64,000 nt of DNA from an uncultured Eubacteriales bacterium. GTDB taxonomy: Bacteria; Bacillota; Clostridia; Lachnospirales; Bianqueaceae. The stretch is taken from positions 1-64,000 of the forward strand of contig OMYN01000002.1 of the NCBI GenBank assembly GCA_900315265.1, written 5' to 3'. A model generated the notes under the pieces. That model made no database searches. It worked only from the letters and a program-made list of their open reading frames with translations, and was not told the DNA's origin. A program made the position numbers and the translations under genes. Positions 50,508 to 59,389 of the stretch are shown here, one piece after another; the stretch's first letter is position 1, and each line of letters starts with the position of its first letter.

Positions 50508-50513
50508 TATAAT
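50508..50513 (+). promoter_or_regulatory. Extended -10 promoter of the GH172 gene
   Basis: TGTTATAAT (50505-50513) is an extended -10 element; no good -35 box is present. A GCGGC/GCCGC mini-hairpin lies just upstream (50487-50499). Confidence 0.45.
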
Positions 50514-50580
50514 TAAAGTAATATCTGCAAACGTCCATGATCCGCTTTAAACTAAATATCCATCAGGGAGGCTGCTTTAC

Positions 50581-51672
50581 ATGTCTACACTCAGTGATCT
50601 GTGTCTGCCCAGACGGCGCCGCTCGCGCGCCGTCAACGCCGAAAATCCCACCGGTCAGAAAGGCAAAGGCGGCATGACCGCCAGCCAGCTGGGCCCTTCG
50701 CGCAAAGGCTCCCCATGCCTCAGGGACATAGCTCCCGGCGCCGTCGTCACCCTGGCCGACATTGACGGCCCCGGCATCATCAGCCACATCTGGATCACCG
50801 TCCCCTACAAAACCAGCGACGCCGACTGCTTCGTCCTCAGCGATCTGGTCCTGCGCTTTTACTGGGAAAACGAAGATGACCCCAGCGTCGAGGTCCCCCT
50901 GGGAGACTTTTTCTGCTGCGGATTCGGGAGAGCCTGCATGGTCGATTCGCTACCTATTGTCGTTGTCCCTAACCGGGGGCTCAACTGCTACTTCCAAATG
51001 CCTTTCAAACAGCATGCCACCATCAAGCTTGAAAACCAGCATGCCAATCCCATACCCGCTTTCTTCTACCAGATCGACTATTGCGAAGCAGATGATCTGC
51101 CGGATACGATCGAATATTTTCATGCTCAGTACCGGCGGCAAAGACTGACGGAAAAAGGCAAAGACTACACGATCCTGGACGGAGTCTGCGGACAGGGCAA
51201 ATATGTAGGGACATACCTTGCGCTGACAACTCTGGAGCGGTATTGGTACGGCGAGGGCGAGGTTAAATTCTATATAGACGGCGACATTGATTATCCTACT
51301 ATCTGCGGGACCGGCACCGAGGACTACTTCGGCGGGTCGTGGAGCTTCGCCAAACAAGTAGACGGCAAGACCGTGGAGCAGCAGTATTCGACACAATATC
51401 TTGGCTACCCCTACTATTCATCGCACGATACCGAGCACAACCCTTACCACAACGACGACACCATGCCACAGCGCGGTTTCTACCGCTGGCATATCGAAGA
51501 TCCTATCTATTTTGCGCGCAACATCCGGGTCACCATCCAGCAGATCGGAGTCGGCTACCGGGGCTTGTTCGAACGGCAGGACGACGTCGGTTCCGTTGCC
51601 TACTGGTACCAGTCGCTGCCGCATGCTAAATTCCCCAAGCTGCCCGACAAAGAGTACCGCTGGCCAAGATAA
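50581..51672 (+). CDS. GH172 family (DUF2961) glycoside hydrolase
   Basis: A 363-residue intracellular protein of the DUF2961/GH172 family. Family marks are ENPTGQKGKGG (~21-31), DIDGPGIISHIWIT, GTGTEDYFGG (~239-248) and the RWHIEDPIYF block. Characterised GH172 members act on fructofuranosyl or arabinofuranosyl linkages (difructose dianhydride synthase, D-arabinofuranosidase), so a five-membered ring sugar is likely. No signal peptide, so it works on imported oligosaccharides. Ribosome site GGGAGG precedes the ATG. Its 3' end lies near an IS605-like hairpin at 51710-51729, with no clear terminator of its own. Confidence 0.88.
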   Translation: MSTLSDLCLPRRRRSRAVNAENPTGQKGKGGMTASQLGPSRKGSPCLRDIAPGAVVTLADIDGPGIISHIWITVPYKTSDADCFVLSDLVLRFYWENEDDPSVEVPLGDFFCCGFGRACMVDSLPIVVVPNRGLNCYFQMPFKQHATIKLENQHANPIPAFFYQIDYCEADDLPDTIEYFHAQYRRQRLTEKGKDYTILDGVCGQGKYVGTYLALTTLERYWYGEGEVKFYIDGDIDYPTICGTGTEDYFGGSWSFAKQVDGKTVEQQYSTQYLGYPYYSSHDTEHNPYHNDDTMPQRGFYRWHIEDPIYFARNIRVTIQQIGVGYRGLFERQDDVGSVAYWYQSLPHAKFPKLPDKEYRWPR

Positions 51673-51699
51673 GCTTTTTGATACCCTTTCCAAGAACCC

Positions 51700-51745
51700 A
51701 GTGAACCTCACACGACTAAAGTCGCGTGCTTCAAAGCCGGAAAGT
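51700..51745. mobile_element. IS200/IS605-type end hairpin remnant
   Basis: CACACGAC (51710-51717), TAAA, GTCGCGTG (51722-51729), flanked by AACCT and GCTTCAAAGCC. This matches the look of subterminal hairpins of IS200/IS605 elements (for example ACGACTAAAGTCG followed by GCTTC). No transposase or TnpB gene is beside it, so it would be a solo relic or a coincidental hairpin. Confidence 0.45.
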
Positions 51746-51758
51746 AATACGGGGAGCC

Positions 51759-52286
51759 TTAGGTCTTACGGCCTTTGCGCTCCCTGTTTCGTTCTGCTTT
51801 TCGGCAGTCGATTTGATATTTGATGATAAGGCTTGCTATCCAAATAATCAGGGCGGCAGCGCCGACGACAAAGACAACATATAGATAGCTTAAAAATCCG
51901 GTCGCTTTATAAAAAATATGGCTTGGATCCCTTGTGTCGATCAAAATGCTTTTACGGCCTTTTTGAGGTTCCGAGTTATAGGAAGCCGGATCCTTTCCCT
52001 GGTACTGGACGCCATTATATTCGTATTGATAGTAGACATAGTATTTCCATACATCGTCGCTGTCATCGTCCTTCTGAAGCTCCCTCACGACCTTTACCAT
52101 CTGCGGATGTTGGATTTCTGCTCTGTGGAAGAAGTAGGCATTGCTGCTTTTGGTCCATTCGATCAGCAGGCAGAGGATCGACCCGATGATCAAGGCCATC
52201 ATACCCCAAAAGAATATGAAGGCAATGATCGTGATCACCTTTTCCTTAAAAGATTGTTCTGACCATTTTTTCTCTTTTTTACTCAT
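51759..52286 (-). CDS. Two-helix membrane protein (DUF3592-like)
   Basis: A 175-residue protein with helices near 20-42 and ~130-153. The extracytoplasmic loop is beta-rich (YYVYYQYEYNGVQYQGKDPA), a pattern seen in DUF3592 proteins, though the match is by eye. The C-terminus is very basic (CRKAERNRERKGRKT) and cytosolic by the positive-inside rule. The start at 52286 (MSKKEKK) follows GGGGAG; two upstream ATGs overlap that site. It is monocistronic. Function unknown. Confidence 0.65.
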   Translation of the reverse strand: MSKKEKKWSEQSFKEKVITIIAFIFFWGMMALIIGSILCLLIEWTKSSNAYFFHRAEIQHPQMVKVVRELQKDDDSDDVWKYYVYYQYEYNGVQYQGKDPASYNSEPQKGRKSILIDTRDPSHIFYKATGFLSYLYVVFVVGAAALIIWIASLIIKYQIDCRKAERNRERKGRKT

Positions 52287-52635
52287 AAACTGTCTCCCCA
52301 TCATTTATCATTGTCCCCGGCGATCTTTACCATATCACGCCGCTGTCAAATCAAAGTCAGAAGGAAGACAAGTCTACGTAAAAGTCCGGGCTACAGTGCG
52401 CATCTCTCAACCTGTAATCTCTATTTGCGAAACCGGTCCTGCCAAGTCTTTCGGCTGGAAACGATGACCGTTTCTTATAATTTACATTTGCTTTCTTACC
52501 TAATTTATGTTTTAATAGCGTTACTGTACTATTCGAAGAAGGTAAGCTGTCCTTCGGTCCATTTTGATCCTGTAGGTTATTTGATCCGCTCATATAAAAT
52601 CACAATAACAAGAACACAAGAAAGGAAGACCCTCA
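52287..52635. other. Intergenic region before the NifX-FKBP gene
   Basis: About 350 bases with no gene. TATAAT at 52476-52481 lacks a -35 box and no other strong promoter was found; GAAAGGAAG lies before the start of the next gene. Confidence 0.5.
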
Positions 52636-53490
52636 ATGAAAATTGCCGTTACCTATGACAACGAAACCATCTTTCAGCATTTCGGCAAAACTCAGTTCAT
52701 GAAACTGTACGATATCGAAGATGGAACTGTAAAAAGCTCCGCCGTCTATGAGACCGCCGGGGCCAGCCATGAACAGCTGGCCGATTGGCTCAAGGAACAG
52801 GGAGCCGAGGCCGTTATCTGCGGCGGTATCGGTCAGGGAGCCATCGACGCACTGGCTCAAGCCGGCATCAAAGCCATTCCCGGAGCTTCCGGAAGCTGCG
52901 ACGACGCCGTAAAGGCCTATCTGGCAGGCGACCTTACAGAAGGCGATGCCAACTGCGCAGGCGAAGAAGCTTCCGATGAAGGAGATGAAGGATGCGAGGA
53001 AGAATGCGGCCATAACTGCGCCGGATGTCACCATCATCATGAAGTCATCTATCCCGGCAAAAACGCCGGTAAGGTCGTCAGTGTCCATTACCGCGGCACC
53101 TTTAACGACGGCAGCGAATTCGACTCATCCTACAGCCGCAACGAACCCCTGGAATTCATCTGCGGGACCGGTATGATGATCCCCGGCTTTGACAAGGCCG
53201 TTCTTGAAATGAACGTTGGAGACGAAGTCAAGATCCATCTGGATCCTGCCGATGCTTACGGTGAATACGATCCCAGTGCTGTCATCCACGAAAAGATCGC
53301 TAACCTCCCCGGATCCGAAGACCTTACTGTCGGCGAGCGCATCGGATTAGTCGACCAGATGGGCCGCCGCTTCCCCGTAACGGTCACTCAGAAAGATGAC
53401 GAGACCATCACCCTGGATGCCAACCATGAAATGGCCGGCAAGGAACTCAACTTTGAGATCAAGCTGCTGTCCGTTACCGAACAGGGCTGA
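52636..53490 (+). CDS. Fusion of NifX/NafY-like domain and SlyD-like FKBP isomerase
   Basis: A 284-residue two-domain protein. Residues 1-105 match the dinitrogenase iron-molybdenum cofactor fold (MKIAVTYDN start, FQHFGKTQFMKLYDI, GAEAVICGGIGQGAIDAL), used to bind metal clusters or cofactors. Residues 107-135 form an acidic, Cys/His-rich linker: C107, C120, C124, C128, C131 and four histidines at 132-135, probably a metal site. Residues ~142-284 are an FKBP-type peptidyl-prolyl isomerase of the SlyD group, with inserted-flap NPLEF-like and PGFDKAVLEMNVGDE segments. SlyD handles nickel and protein folding, so the fusion suggests metallocentre delivery. The next gene follows by 22 bases. Confidence 0.85.
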   Translation: MKIAVTYDNETIFQHFGKTQFMKLYDIEDGTVKSSAVYETAGASHEQLADWLKEQGAEAVICGGIGQGAIDALAQAGIKAIPGASGSCDDAVKAYLAGDLTEGDANCAGEEASDEGDEGCEEECGHNCAGCHHHHEVIYPGKNAGKVVSVHYRGTFNDGSEFDSSYSRNEPLEFICGTGMMIPGFDKAVLEMNVGDEVKIHLDPADAYGEYDPSAVIHEKIANLPGSEDLTVGERIGLVDQMGRRFPVTVTQKDDETITLDANHEMAGKELNFEIKLLSVTEQG

Positions 53491-53512
53491 AGGTAAAGAA
53501 GGCATCAGAAGA

Positions 53513-54136
53513 ATGAAAGTCCTCTTGATCAACGGAAGTCCCGAACCTAACGGATGTATCGCAAGAGCTTTGCAGGAGATCCAGAACACCTTGAAAGAAG
53601 AAGGGGTAGACTCCGAGATCATCCACGTAGGCAATAAAGACATTCGTGGCTGCATAGGCTGCCGGAGCTGTAAGAAAACCGGAAAATGTGTCTTCAATGA
53701 TATCGTCAACGAAACGGCCGCCAAGCTGAAAGAGGCGGACGGGATCGTGCTGGGTGCTCCGGTTTACTTTGGTTCGGCCAACGGAACCTTGGTTTCTTTT
53801 GCGGACCGGCTTTTCTACAGCACTTCGGCCGACCTTACCATGAAAGTCGGGGCATCCGTCGTGTCCGCAAGGCGCGGAGGCAATACGGCTACCTTTGATG
53901 AATTAAACAAATACTTTACCCTGCGCCAGATGCCCATTGTCTCCTCCCAGTACTGGAACCAGGTGCACGGTTATTCGGCCGTAGACGTAGAAAAAGACAA
54001 GGAAGGACTACAGTGCATGAGGGTCCTGGCCCGCAATATGGCTTTCATGATCAAGGCCATCGGGCTGGCTAAAGAAAAATACGGCCTTCCTAAAAAGGAA
54101 GGCCGCGTGTATACAAGTTTTTCGGACGGATTATAA
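53513..54136 (+). CDS. Flavodoxin-fold NAD(P)H-dependent FMN reductase
   Basis: A 207-residue flavoprotein of the NADPH-dependent FMN reductase/iron-sulfur flavoprotein group. The FMN-binding start is VLLINGSPEPNGC, and the CIGCRSCKKTGKC segment (~50-62) is a Cys cluster seen in multimeric iron-sulfur flavoproteins and related reductases. GAPVYFGSANGTLVSFADR is the second FMN contact. The start at 53513 lies inside a longer frame whose first 39 codons overlap the FKBP gene; GAAGG at 53498-53502 is the ribosome site. Probably cotranscribed with the NifX-FKBP gene, suggesting a redox role in the same process. Confidence 0.85.
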   Translation: MKVLLINGSPEPNGCIARALQEIQNTLKEEGVDSEIIHVGNKDIRGCIGCRSCKKTGKCVFNDIVNETAAKLKEADGIVLGAPVYFGSANGTLVSFADRLFYSTSADLTMKVGASVVSARRGGNTATFDELNKYFTLRQMPIVSSQYWNQVHGYSAVDVEKDKEGLQCMRVLARNMAFMIKAIGLAKEKYGLPKKEGRVYTSFSDGL

Positions 54137-54154
54137 GATCTGTCTGTCTCATCC

Positions 54155-55627
54155 TTACTCAGGCAAGCCGTCCAGTTCAAAACCGGCCAGATCGACCTGA
54201 CCTTCTTTAACAGTGAAGGATAAGGCATGAACCCCCGAACTTGCTGTAAGTTCATCTGCACATTTGGCCCAATCCCCTGAATCTACTGTCAAGGTAGAAG
54301 CAACAGGGGATTTTTCTTGGTCAAAATGGACCTCAAGGACTCCTCTGCCCCTGGCTTCGATCGTGATCTGATACCGGTCCTGCCCGAAGGAAAAAGAGCG
54401 GAAAGCGCAAGTACTGCCCGCCTGCATGTTTTTGATATAGGACTTATTACCTTCCTCGGTGATATAAGGCCAATCGGAAGGAGGATCCGGAGCCTGGGCA
54501 GACGGACCGCCGTTCATTACATGACCGATATGGTCGCGGTCCGGTCCCATCAGGCTGCAGGCAATGTAAGCAGGATACCAGCCCCGGTCCTTAAGGGGGC
54601 CTCCGTTCAGGCCGCAGCTGGTAAGCCGGGCCTGACCCAGCCTTCCGTTTTCTTCGATCGGTACCTTTTCAGCGATCCCCTGGCGGTTAGATTCATTTCC
54701 ATGAGTCTGGCGATGTCCGAAAATATATAAGTCCCCATTCAGGCAGACCAAGCCTCCGTGGTTATTGCCCCAATAACAATCGGCGTTTTTATTCCCTTTA
54801 TAGCCGATATCCGCATTGGACAGCAGGACTCCCTGATAAAGGAAGTGACCCAAAGGGTCTTTGGAGACGCCGTAGCAGAGCTCGTGTCCCTGTAAAGAGG
54901 AATAAACAAAATAATACAGATCCCCAAAATGCCTTATAGAAGAGGCTTCAAAAAATGGGTGCTCCTGATAATCAGTGCCTTTTGCCGTATCGCAGCCGTT
55001 GGCAACGCAGACCGGTTTTGAAATAACGGTATGCATATCGTCTGCCAGCCTGACGGCCATAGCTCCCTCAAAGACCTGTCCTTCCTCTTCCCCGGGCAGA
55101 GTCCCCTCGGGGCAAAAGCCGTAATACAGATAAATGCCGCTTTTTTCCACAAGAATGGCCGGATCGAATTTCCGCCCTTCCTTAGGGACACTGCCATCAG
55201 CATAAGTCACATAGGAAAGGAACTCAAAAGGCCCTTCAGGTTTATCGGCGACGGCCACCGAGATCAGGTTGGAAAAATCCAGGGAATAATACAGATAATA
55301 GCGGCCGCCCGGACCTTCTGCCGCGTCAGGGGCAAACAGAGTGTGCGGCCCCGGCAGGGACTGATAATAGGGGTCCAGGGGCGGGATCTGCCCCTGCCAG
55401 GCGGCCCCGTTGATGGGATCCTGATCCTTCCGGTAGATCACTCCCTCATACCGCCAGTCGGAAAGGTCTGTCAGAGGAGCGCTCCACAAGACATAATCCA
55501 ACTCGCAAAAAGAATGACCTCCGTCGTGGCTCCCGTACACGTACAGGCGGTCGCCGAAAATATGAGGCTCCCCGTCCGGGACATGCTCCCAAGAGGGAAG
55601 ATAAGGATTGAAGACCTGCTTTTTCAT
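54155..55627 (-). CDS. Glycoside hydrolase family 43
   Basis: A 490-residue intracellular arabinofuranosidase/xylosidase-like enzyme. The five-blade propeller start is PDGEPHIFGDRLYVYGSHD with the base aspartate; FDPAILV supplies the pKa-modulating Asp and HPFFEASSIRH the acid Glu. A C-terminal ~120-residue beta-rich module follows (ITIEARGRGVLEVHF), possibly carbohydrate binding. No signal peptide. It is the last gene of the sugar-acid locus, about 30 bases after the aldolase. Substrate specificity within family 43 is not decidable by eye. Confidence 0.9.
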   Translation of the reverse strand: MKKQVFNPYLPSWEHVPDGEPHIFGDRLYVYGSHDGGHSFCELDYVLWSAPLTDLSDWRYEGVIYRKDQDPINGAAWQGQIPPLDPYYQSLPGPHTLFAPDAAEGPGGRYYLYYSLDFSNLISVAVADKPEGPFEFLSYVTYADGSVPKEGRKFDPAILVEKSGIYLYYGFCPEGTLPGEEEGQVFEGAMAVRLADDMHTVISKPVCVANGCDTAKGTDYQEHPFFEASSIRHFGDLYYFVYSSLQGHELCYGVSKDPLGHFLYQGVLLSNADIGYKGNKNADCYWGNNHGGLVCLNGDLYIFGHRQTHGNESNRQGIAEKVPIEENGRLGQARLTSCGLNGGPLKDRGWYPAYIACSLMGPDRDHIGHVMNGGPSAQAPDPPSDWPYITEEGNKSYIKNMQAGSTCAFRSFSFGQDRYQITIEARGRGVLEVHFDQEKSPVASTLTVDSGDWAKCADELTASSGVHALSFTVKEGQVDLAGFELDGLPE

Positions 55628-55657
55628 TGCTTTTGCCTTTCGCCCGTGGTCCGCACG

Positions 55658-56317
55658 TTACCGCTCGGCATTTCCGACGGCATTGACCAGATCCACGGCT
55701 TCCTGCTCGATTTGATTCCACTGCCCCTGGCGGATCATGTCCTTGTTGGCTAAACGACCGCCGACTCCTACCGCGCAGCAGCCGGCCTTCAAAAAGTCCC
55801 CGGCGTTCTGACTGCTGACGCCTCCGACCGCGACCAAAGGGATCTGGCTGAGCGAATTGGTGACCGCTCTAATATAAGCAGGGGTCAGGACTGATGCGGG
55901 AAAGACTTTGACAAAATCCGCTCCCGCTTCATAGGCCTTTTCCATTTCCGTGGGGCTGAAGGCCCCCGGCAGGGTGACCATGTCCAGTTGATTTGCCTTT
56001 TTGATGATCTTCTTGTTGACGTTGGGAGCCACCATGAAAGCCGCACCGCTTTTATGGGCCGCCTTCAGCTTTTCCTCGCTAATAACGGTCCCCGCGCCTA
56101 TGATCATCGAACCCTTCGTTTGGCGGCAAAGGAGCTCGATAGTCTTCAGGACAGTTTGGTCCCTTTCCGGACGGGAAGGATCAAAGGCTACCTCCGCCAG
56201 ACGGATCCCCGCTTTCTGCCAGCATTGGACCAGACGGAGACTGTCTTCCGGCTCCAGGCCTCTAATGATGGCAATTATTTTAGTTTTCAGGATCGTGCGG
56301 ACAATATCATCTTTCAT
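55658..56317 (-). CDS. KDPG/KDPGal-type aldolase
   Basis: A 219-residue class I aldolase expected to split 2-keto-3-deoxy-6-phospho-(gluc/galact)onate into pyruvate and glyceraldehyde 3-phosphate. Marks are IAIIRG, the AEVAFDPS segment with catalytic Glu, GAGTV, and the Schiff-base lysine in DFVKVFPA, followed by VAVGGVS. The start at 56317 follows TAGGAGATG; 13 upstream codons are weak. With the PfkB kinase it forms the last two steps of an aldonate pathway. Confidence 0.9.
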   Translation of the reverse strand: MKDDIVRTILKTKIIAIIRGLEPEDSLRLVQCWQKAGIRLAEVAFDPSRPERDQTVLKTIELLCRQTKGSMIIGAGTVISEEKLKAAHKSGAAFMVAPNVNKKIIKKANQLDMVTLPGAFSPTEMEKAYEAGADFVKVFPASVLTPAYIRAVTNSLSQIPLVAVGGVSSQNAGDFLKAGCCAVGVGGRLANKDMIRQGQWNQIEQEAVDLVNAVGNAER

Positions 56318-56405
56318 TATATCATCTCCTAACAAGCGCCGGGGGACCTTGATCAAGGGGCCCGATCGATTACCTAGTGTAAGCGGTGTAAAGGTTCCCT
56401 CCTGC

Positions 56406-57377
56406 TCAGCGGTAGACCACCTGACTGTTGTCCAGCCTTACGCTCAGCTGCTCTTTATCCGGATAACCTTCGATATCCCCCCGGCTTTCGCAGGCCATGG
56501 CTCCGGCCATAGCGGCCATACGGCCGGCCATGGTCAGATCTTTTCCTTCCAGGATGCCGGCAAGAAAAGCAGCATCAAAAGCATCCCCCGCACCTACGGA
56601 ATCGACCAAACGACAGGGGTAAGGCGGCAGAAAGACCATGTCCTTGCGGTCGGCGGCGTAAGCACCTGCGGCTCCGTTTTTGACGGCGATCCAGGAGGCA
56701 CCGTTCTGACGCAAAAAGTCAACGATCTGCTTTACCTGTTCTTCCACGGCAGCACGAGCGTCAATTTTATCCTCCAGCAGAATCCTTGCTTCATCCATGC
56801 CTGTCAGGACGATATCCGCAGATAGAAGCAGATTGCGTATATAAGGCCGGTAATCGGTCTGTCCCCACAGGGTCCTGCGGATGTTGGGATCAAAACTGAA
56901 GGCGATCCCCTGCTCCTTCAGCAAAGGCACTAGGCTGTCTGTCATTCGGCGGCAGCTGGGACTGAGGATGGGGGTGATGCCGGAAACGTGAACGATCTTC
57001 GCTCCCCTGAGTTTATCCAGGGTCACATCTTCCTCGGTCAAAAAGCTGGCGGCCGAATGTTCCCGGTAATAATAGACAGAAGTATCCTGGGGTCCGAATT
57101 CTTTGACCATAAGACCGGTCCGGTGGTCTTTATCCGGCACCACACCGTTAGTATCGACCCCTTCGGCCCGGATCTTTTTCATAACCAGCCGGCCCAGCGC
57201 ATCATTGCCAAGCCGGCTGATCCAGGAAGATTTATGCCCCAGCTTAGCCAGCCCGATGGCTACATTTGACTCAGCCCCGGCTATACTGATCCGGTAATCA
57301 CCGACGTACTCCAGCGGTAAAAAATCCTGGGGGATCACTGAGGCCATCGTTTCTCCGATCGTGACAACTTCTGCCAT
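56406..57377 (-). CDS. PfkB-family 2-keto-3-deoxy-sugar-acid kinase
   Basis: A 323-residue sugar kinase that likely phosphorylates 2-keto-3-deoxygluconate or -galactonate. PfkB marks: AGAESNVAIGLAKLG near the start, FDPNIRRTLW typical of KDG kinases, and the anion hole VGAGDAFDAAFL. About 90 bases separate it from the aldolase. It lies between the SDR at 57428 and the aldolase, consistent with consecutive pathway steps. Confidence 0.88.
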   Translation of the reverse strand: MAEVVTIGETMASVIPQDFLPLEYVGDYRISIAGAESNVAIGLAKLGHKSSWISRLGNDALGRLVMKKIRAEGVDTNGVVPDKDHRTGLMVKEFGPQDTSVYYYREHSAASFLTEEDVTLDKLRGAKIVHVSGITPILSPSCRRMTDSLVPLLKEQGIAFSFDPNIRRTLWGQTDYRPYIRNLLLSADIVLTGMDEARILLEDKIDARAAVEEQVKQIVDFLRQNGASWIAVKNGAAGAYAADRKDMVFLPPYPCRLVDSVGAGDAFDAAFLAGILEGKDLTMAGRMAAMAGAMACESRGDIEGYPDKEQLSVRLDNSQVVYR

Positions 57378-57427
57378 AGTTGATTAACAGCTCCTATCTT
57401 CTTCCGTTTGCACAGACCCGAAAGGTA

Positions 57428-58234
57428 CTATCTGCCTATCTCTATCTGCCTGTCAAGGCCGAAATCAGCCATGCCCGGTCCCAAAAGCGAGGCCCCGCCG
57501 TCCAGATTGATGGTCTGCCCCACCAGGGAGGCTCCGGATGGCCCGGCCATGAAAGTGACCCAATCCGCCAAGTCCGAAGATTTTACAAAGCGGTGGGCCG
57601 GTATCTGATGGTTTTCAATGTCCGGCTGCTTGAATTTACGGTCTCCCATTTCCTCTTCCCAGTCGATCCAGCCCGGGGCCAGGCAGTTGACATGGATCCC
57701 CCAGCGGATATATTCCAGACCGGCATATTTGGTAAAACGGCATAAAGCTTCTTTGGTCGACCCATATAGGGCTCCTCCCGGAAAGATCCGTTCGTGGTGA
57801 TTGGAAGAAATGATGACGATCAGCCCTTTAGTGCCGGTGCGGATCATAAAATCCGCCGCCTTTTGTACGCAGAAGACCGCCCCCCGGTAATCGATGCTGA
57901 CCAGCTTATCAAAGGTCTCTTCGCTCAGTTTTTCGATGGGGCCTCCCAGAGTGACTCCGGCATTATTGATAAAAACGTCCAGATGATCCATCTTCTCTTC
58001 CACCTGGTCAAACAGCCGGCCGGCCGCCCCGGGCCGGCTCAGATCCTCCTCGACCAGAAAACCGTCTCCGCCCTGGCTGCGGATCATCTGCAAAGTCTGG
58101 TCGGCGCTCTCGGGATCCTGGCCGGAATGATGGATAGCCACCCTATAACCGGCCTTGGCCATACGAAGGGCCATGATTTTACCGTTATGCCGGCCGGCTC
58201 CAGTTATCAAACACGTTTTCTGCATGTCGCCCAT
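57428..58234 (-). CDS. SDR-family oxidoreductase of the sugar-acid locus
   Basis: A 268-residue short-chain dehydrogenase. Cofactor motif TGAGRHNGK is a variant of TGxxxGxG (Asn/Gly swap), NNAGVT is intact, catalytic Ser is in VIISSNHHE, and Tyr/Lys in YGSTKEAL. It starts one base after the stop of the enolase-superfamily gene at 58236. Likely an aldose or aldonate dehydrogenase feeding the pathway; which substrate is unknown. Confidence 0.83.
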   Translation of the reverse strand: MGDMQKTCLITGAGRHNGKIMALRMAKAGYRVAIHHSGQDPESADQTLQMIRSQGGDGFLVEEDLSRPGAAGRLFDQVEEKMDHLDVFINNAGVTLGGPIEKLSEETFDKLVSIDYRGAVFCVQKAADFMIRTGTKGLIVIISSNHHERIFPGGALYGSTKEALCRFTKYAGLEYIRWGIHVNCLAPGWIDWEEEMGDRKFKQPDIENHQIPAHRFVKSSDLADWVTFMAGPSGASLVGQTINLDGGASLLGPGMADFGLDRQIEIGR

Positions 58235-58235
58235 A

Positions 58236-59342
58236 TCACCAATCCTGGACAGAACCGTCCAGTCCTCTAAGATGCGGATGTTCCGAAGGCTGGAAAGGTC
58301 TCAGTTCGCTTTCGATCAGGTCAACGCCCAGACCCGGCCGGTCCCCCATGGTCAGATATCCATCATCGAATGTTACATCGTAATCCAGCCAGTCCGGATG
58401 GGACTGACTGATCCAGTCTTCCTGGCAGTCAAAATTGTCGACCGCAAAATCCACCTGCATAGCCGCCAGGAAGGCCGCGTGATGGACTCCGTGGGGAACC
58501 AATTTCATATAATGAGCCTCGCCGTAAGATGCGATCTTTTTCATAGAACTGATACCGCCGCAGTTGCAGATGTCGGGCCTGAGAAAATCGATCAGGTCCT
58601 CTTCGATCAGAGTCCTGTAATCCCACAAGGCTCCGAACTTTTCTCCCGTTCCGATCGGTACCCTCGTCCGCTGCCTCAGGGTCCGGAACTGTTCCGGGCT
58701 GTCCGCGCGGATAGGATCCTCTACAAAATACACATCGTAAGGCTCCAGAGCATTCATGACTTTTACGGCAGCCGGAACGGTCAGGCGTGTATGGCATTCA
58801 TAGATCAATTGAACGTCCTGGCCGACAGCCTTTCGGATGGCCTCGGCATAGGAGAGCCCCAGACGGATGTTTTGGTAAACGTCCAATATTCCATCCACCG
58901 CCTCCGGGCAGAAGCGCAGGACCTTATATCCCTCTTCGACCCTTCTCTGGGCGTCCTGGGCCACTTCCTCCGGGCTGTTTCCCCGGATGTGGATGTATGC
59001 TTTCAGTTTATCCCTGCATTTTCCGCCCAGCAGCTGATAAACGGGAAGGCCTGCCGCCTTGCCTTTGATATCCCACAAGGCCATATCCACTGCCGACAGG
59101 GCGCTCATCAGGACCGGGCCGCCTCTCCAAAAGGTCCCCCGGAAAATATCCTGCCAGATAAACTCGATACGGGAAGGATCCTTACCGACCAGGACGGGGG
59201 TCAGACTTTTTAGGACTCCGTCCACCGCCATCTGCCGGGTATGAAGGGTCGCTTCCCCTAATCCCCGGATCCCCTGGTCTGTTTCAATGATCACATAATG
59301 ATTGCTGCCTGAAAAACAGGTCCTGACATTTGTGATTTTCAT
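58236..59342 (-). CDS. Enolase-superfamily sugar-acid dehydratase (galactonate-type)
   Basis: A 368-residue mandelate racemase/muconate lactonizing enzyme relative, predicted to dehydrate an aldonate to its 2-keto-3-deoxy form. Features: capping domain start GLGEATLHTRQ, LWDIKGKAAGLPVYQLLGG, metal ligands in YECHTR, VEDP and GTGEKF, and the general-base histidine VPHGVHH near 300. The RspA/DgoD pattern fits galactonate- or gluconate-like substrates. With the aldolase and PfkB kinase nearby it resembles the E. coli dgo set. Gap to the upstream SDR is about 47 bases. Confidence 0.87.
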   Translation of the reverse strand: MKITNVRTCFSGSNHYVIIETDQGIRGLGEATLHTRQMAVDGVLKSLTPVLVGKDPSRIEFIWQDIFRGTFWRGGPVLMSALSAVDMALWDIKGKAAGLPVYQLLGGKCRDKLKAYIHIRGNSPEEVAQDAQRRVEEGYKVLRFCPEAVDGILDVYQNIRLGLSYAEAIRKAVGQDVQLIYECHTRLTVPAAVKVMNALEPYDVYFVEDPIRADSPEQFRTLRQRTRVPIGTGEKFGALWDYRTLIEEDLIDFLRPDICNCGGISSMKKIASYGEAHYMKLVPHGVHHAAFLAAMQVDFAVDNFDCQEDWISQSHPDWLDYDVTFDDGYLTMGDRPGLGVDLIESELRPFQPSEHPHLRGLDGSVQDW

Positions 59343-59389
59343 AAAATCAGCCTCCCTTTGCAGCAGGCGAAAATGCCGCCGCAGGCAGT

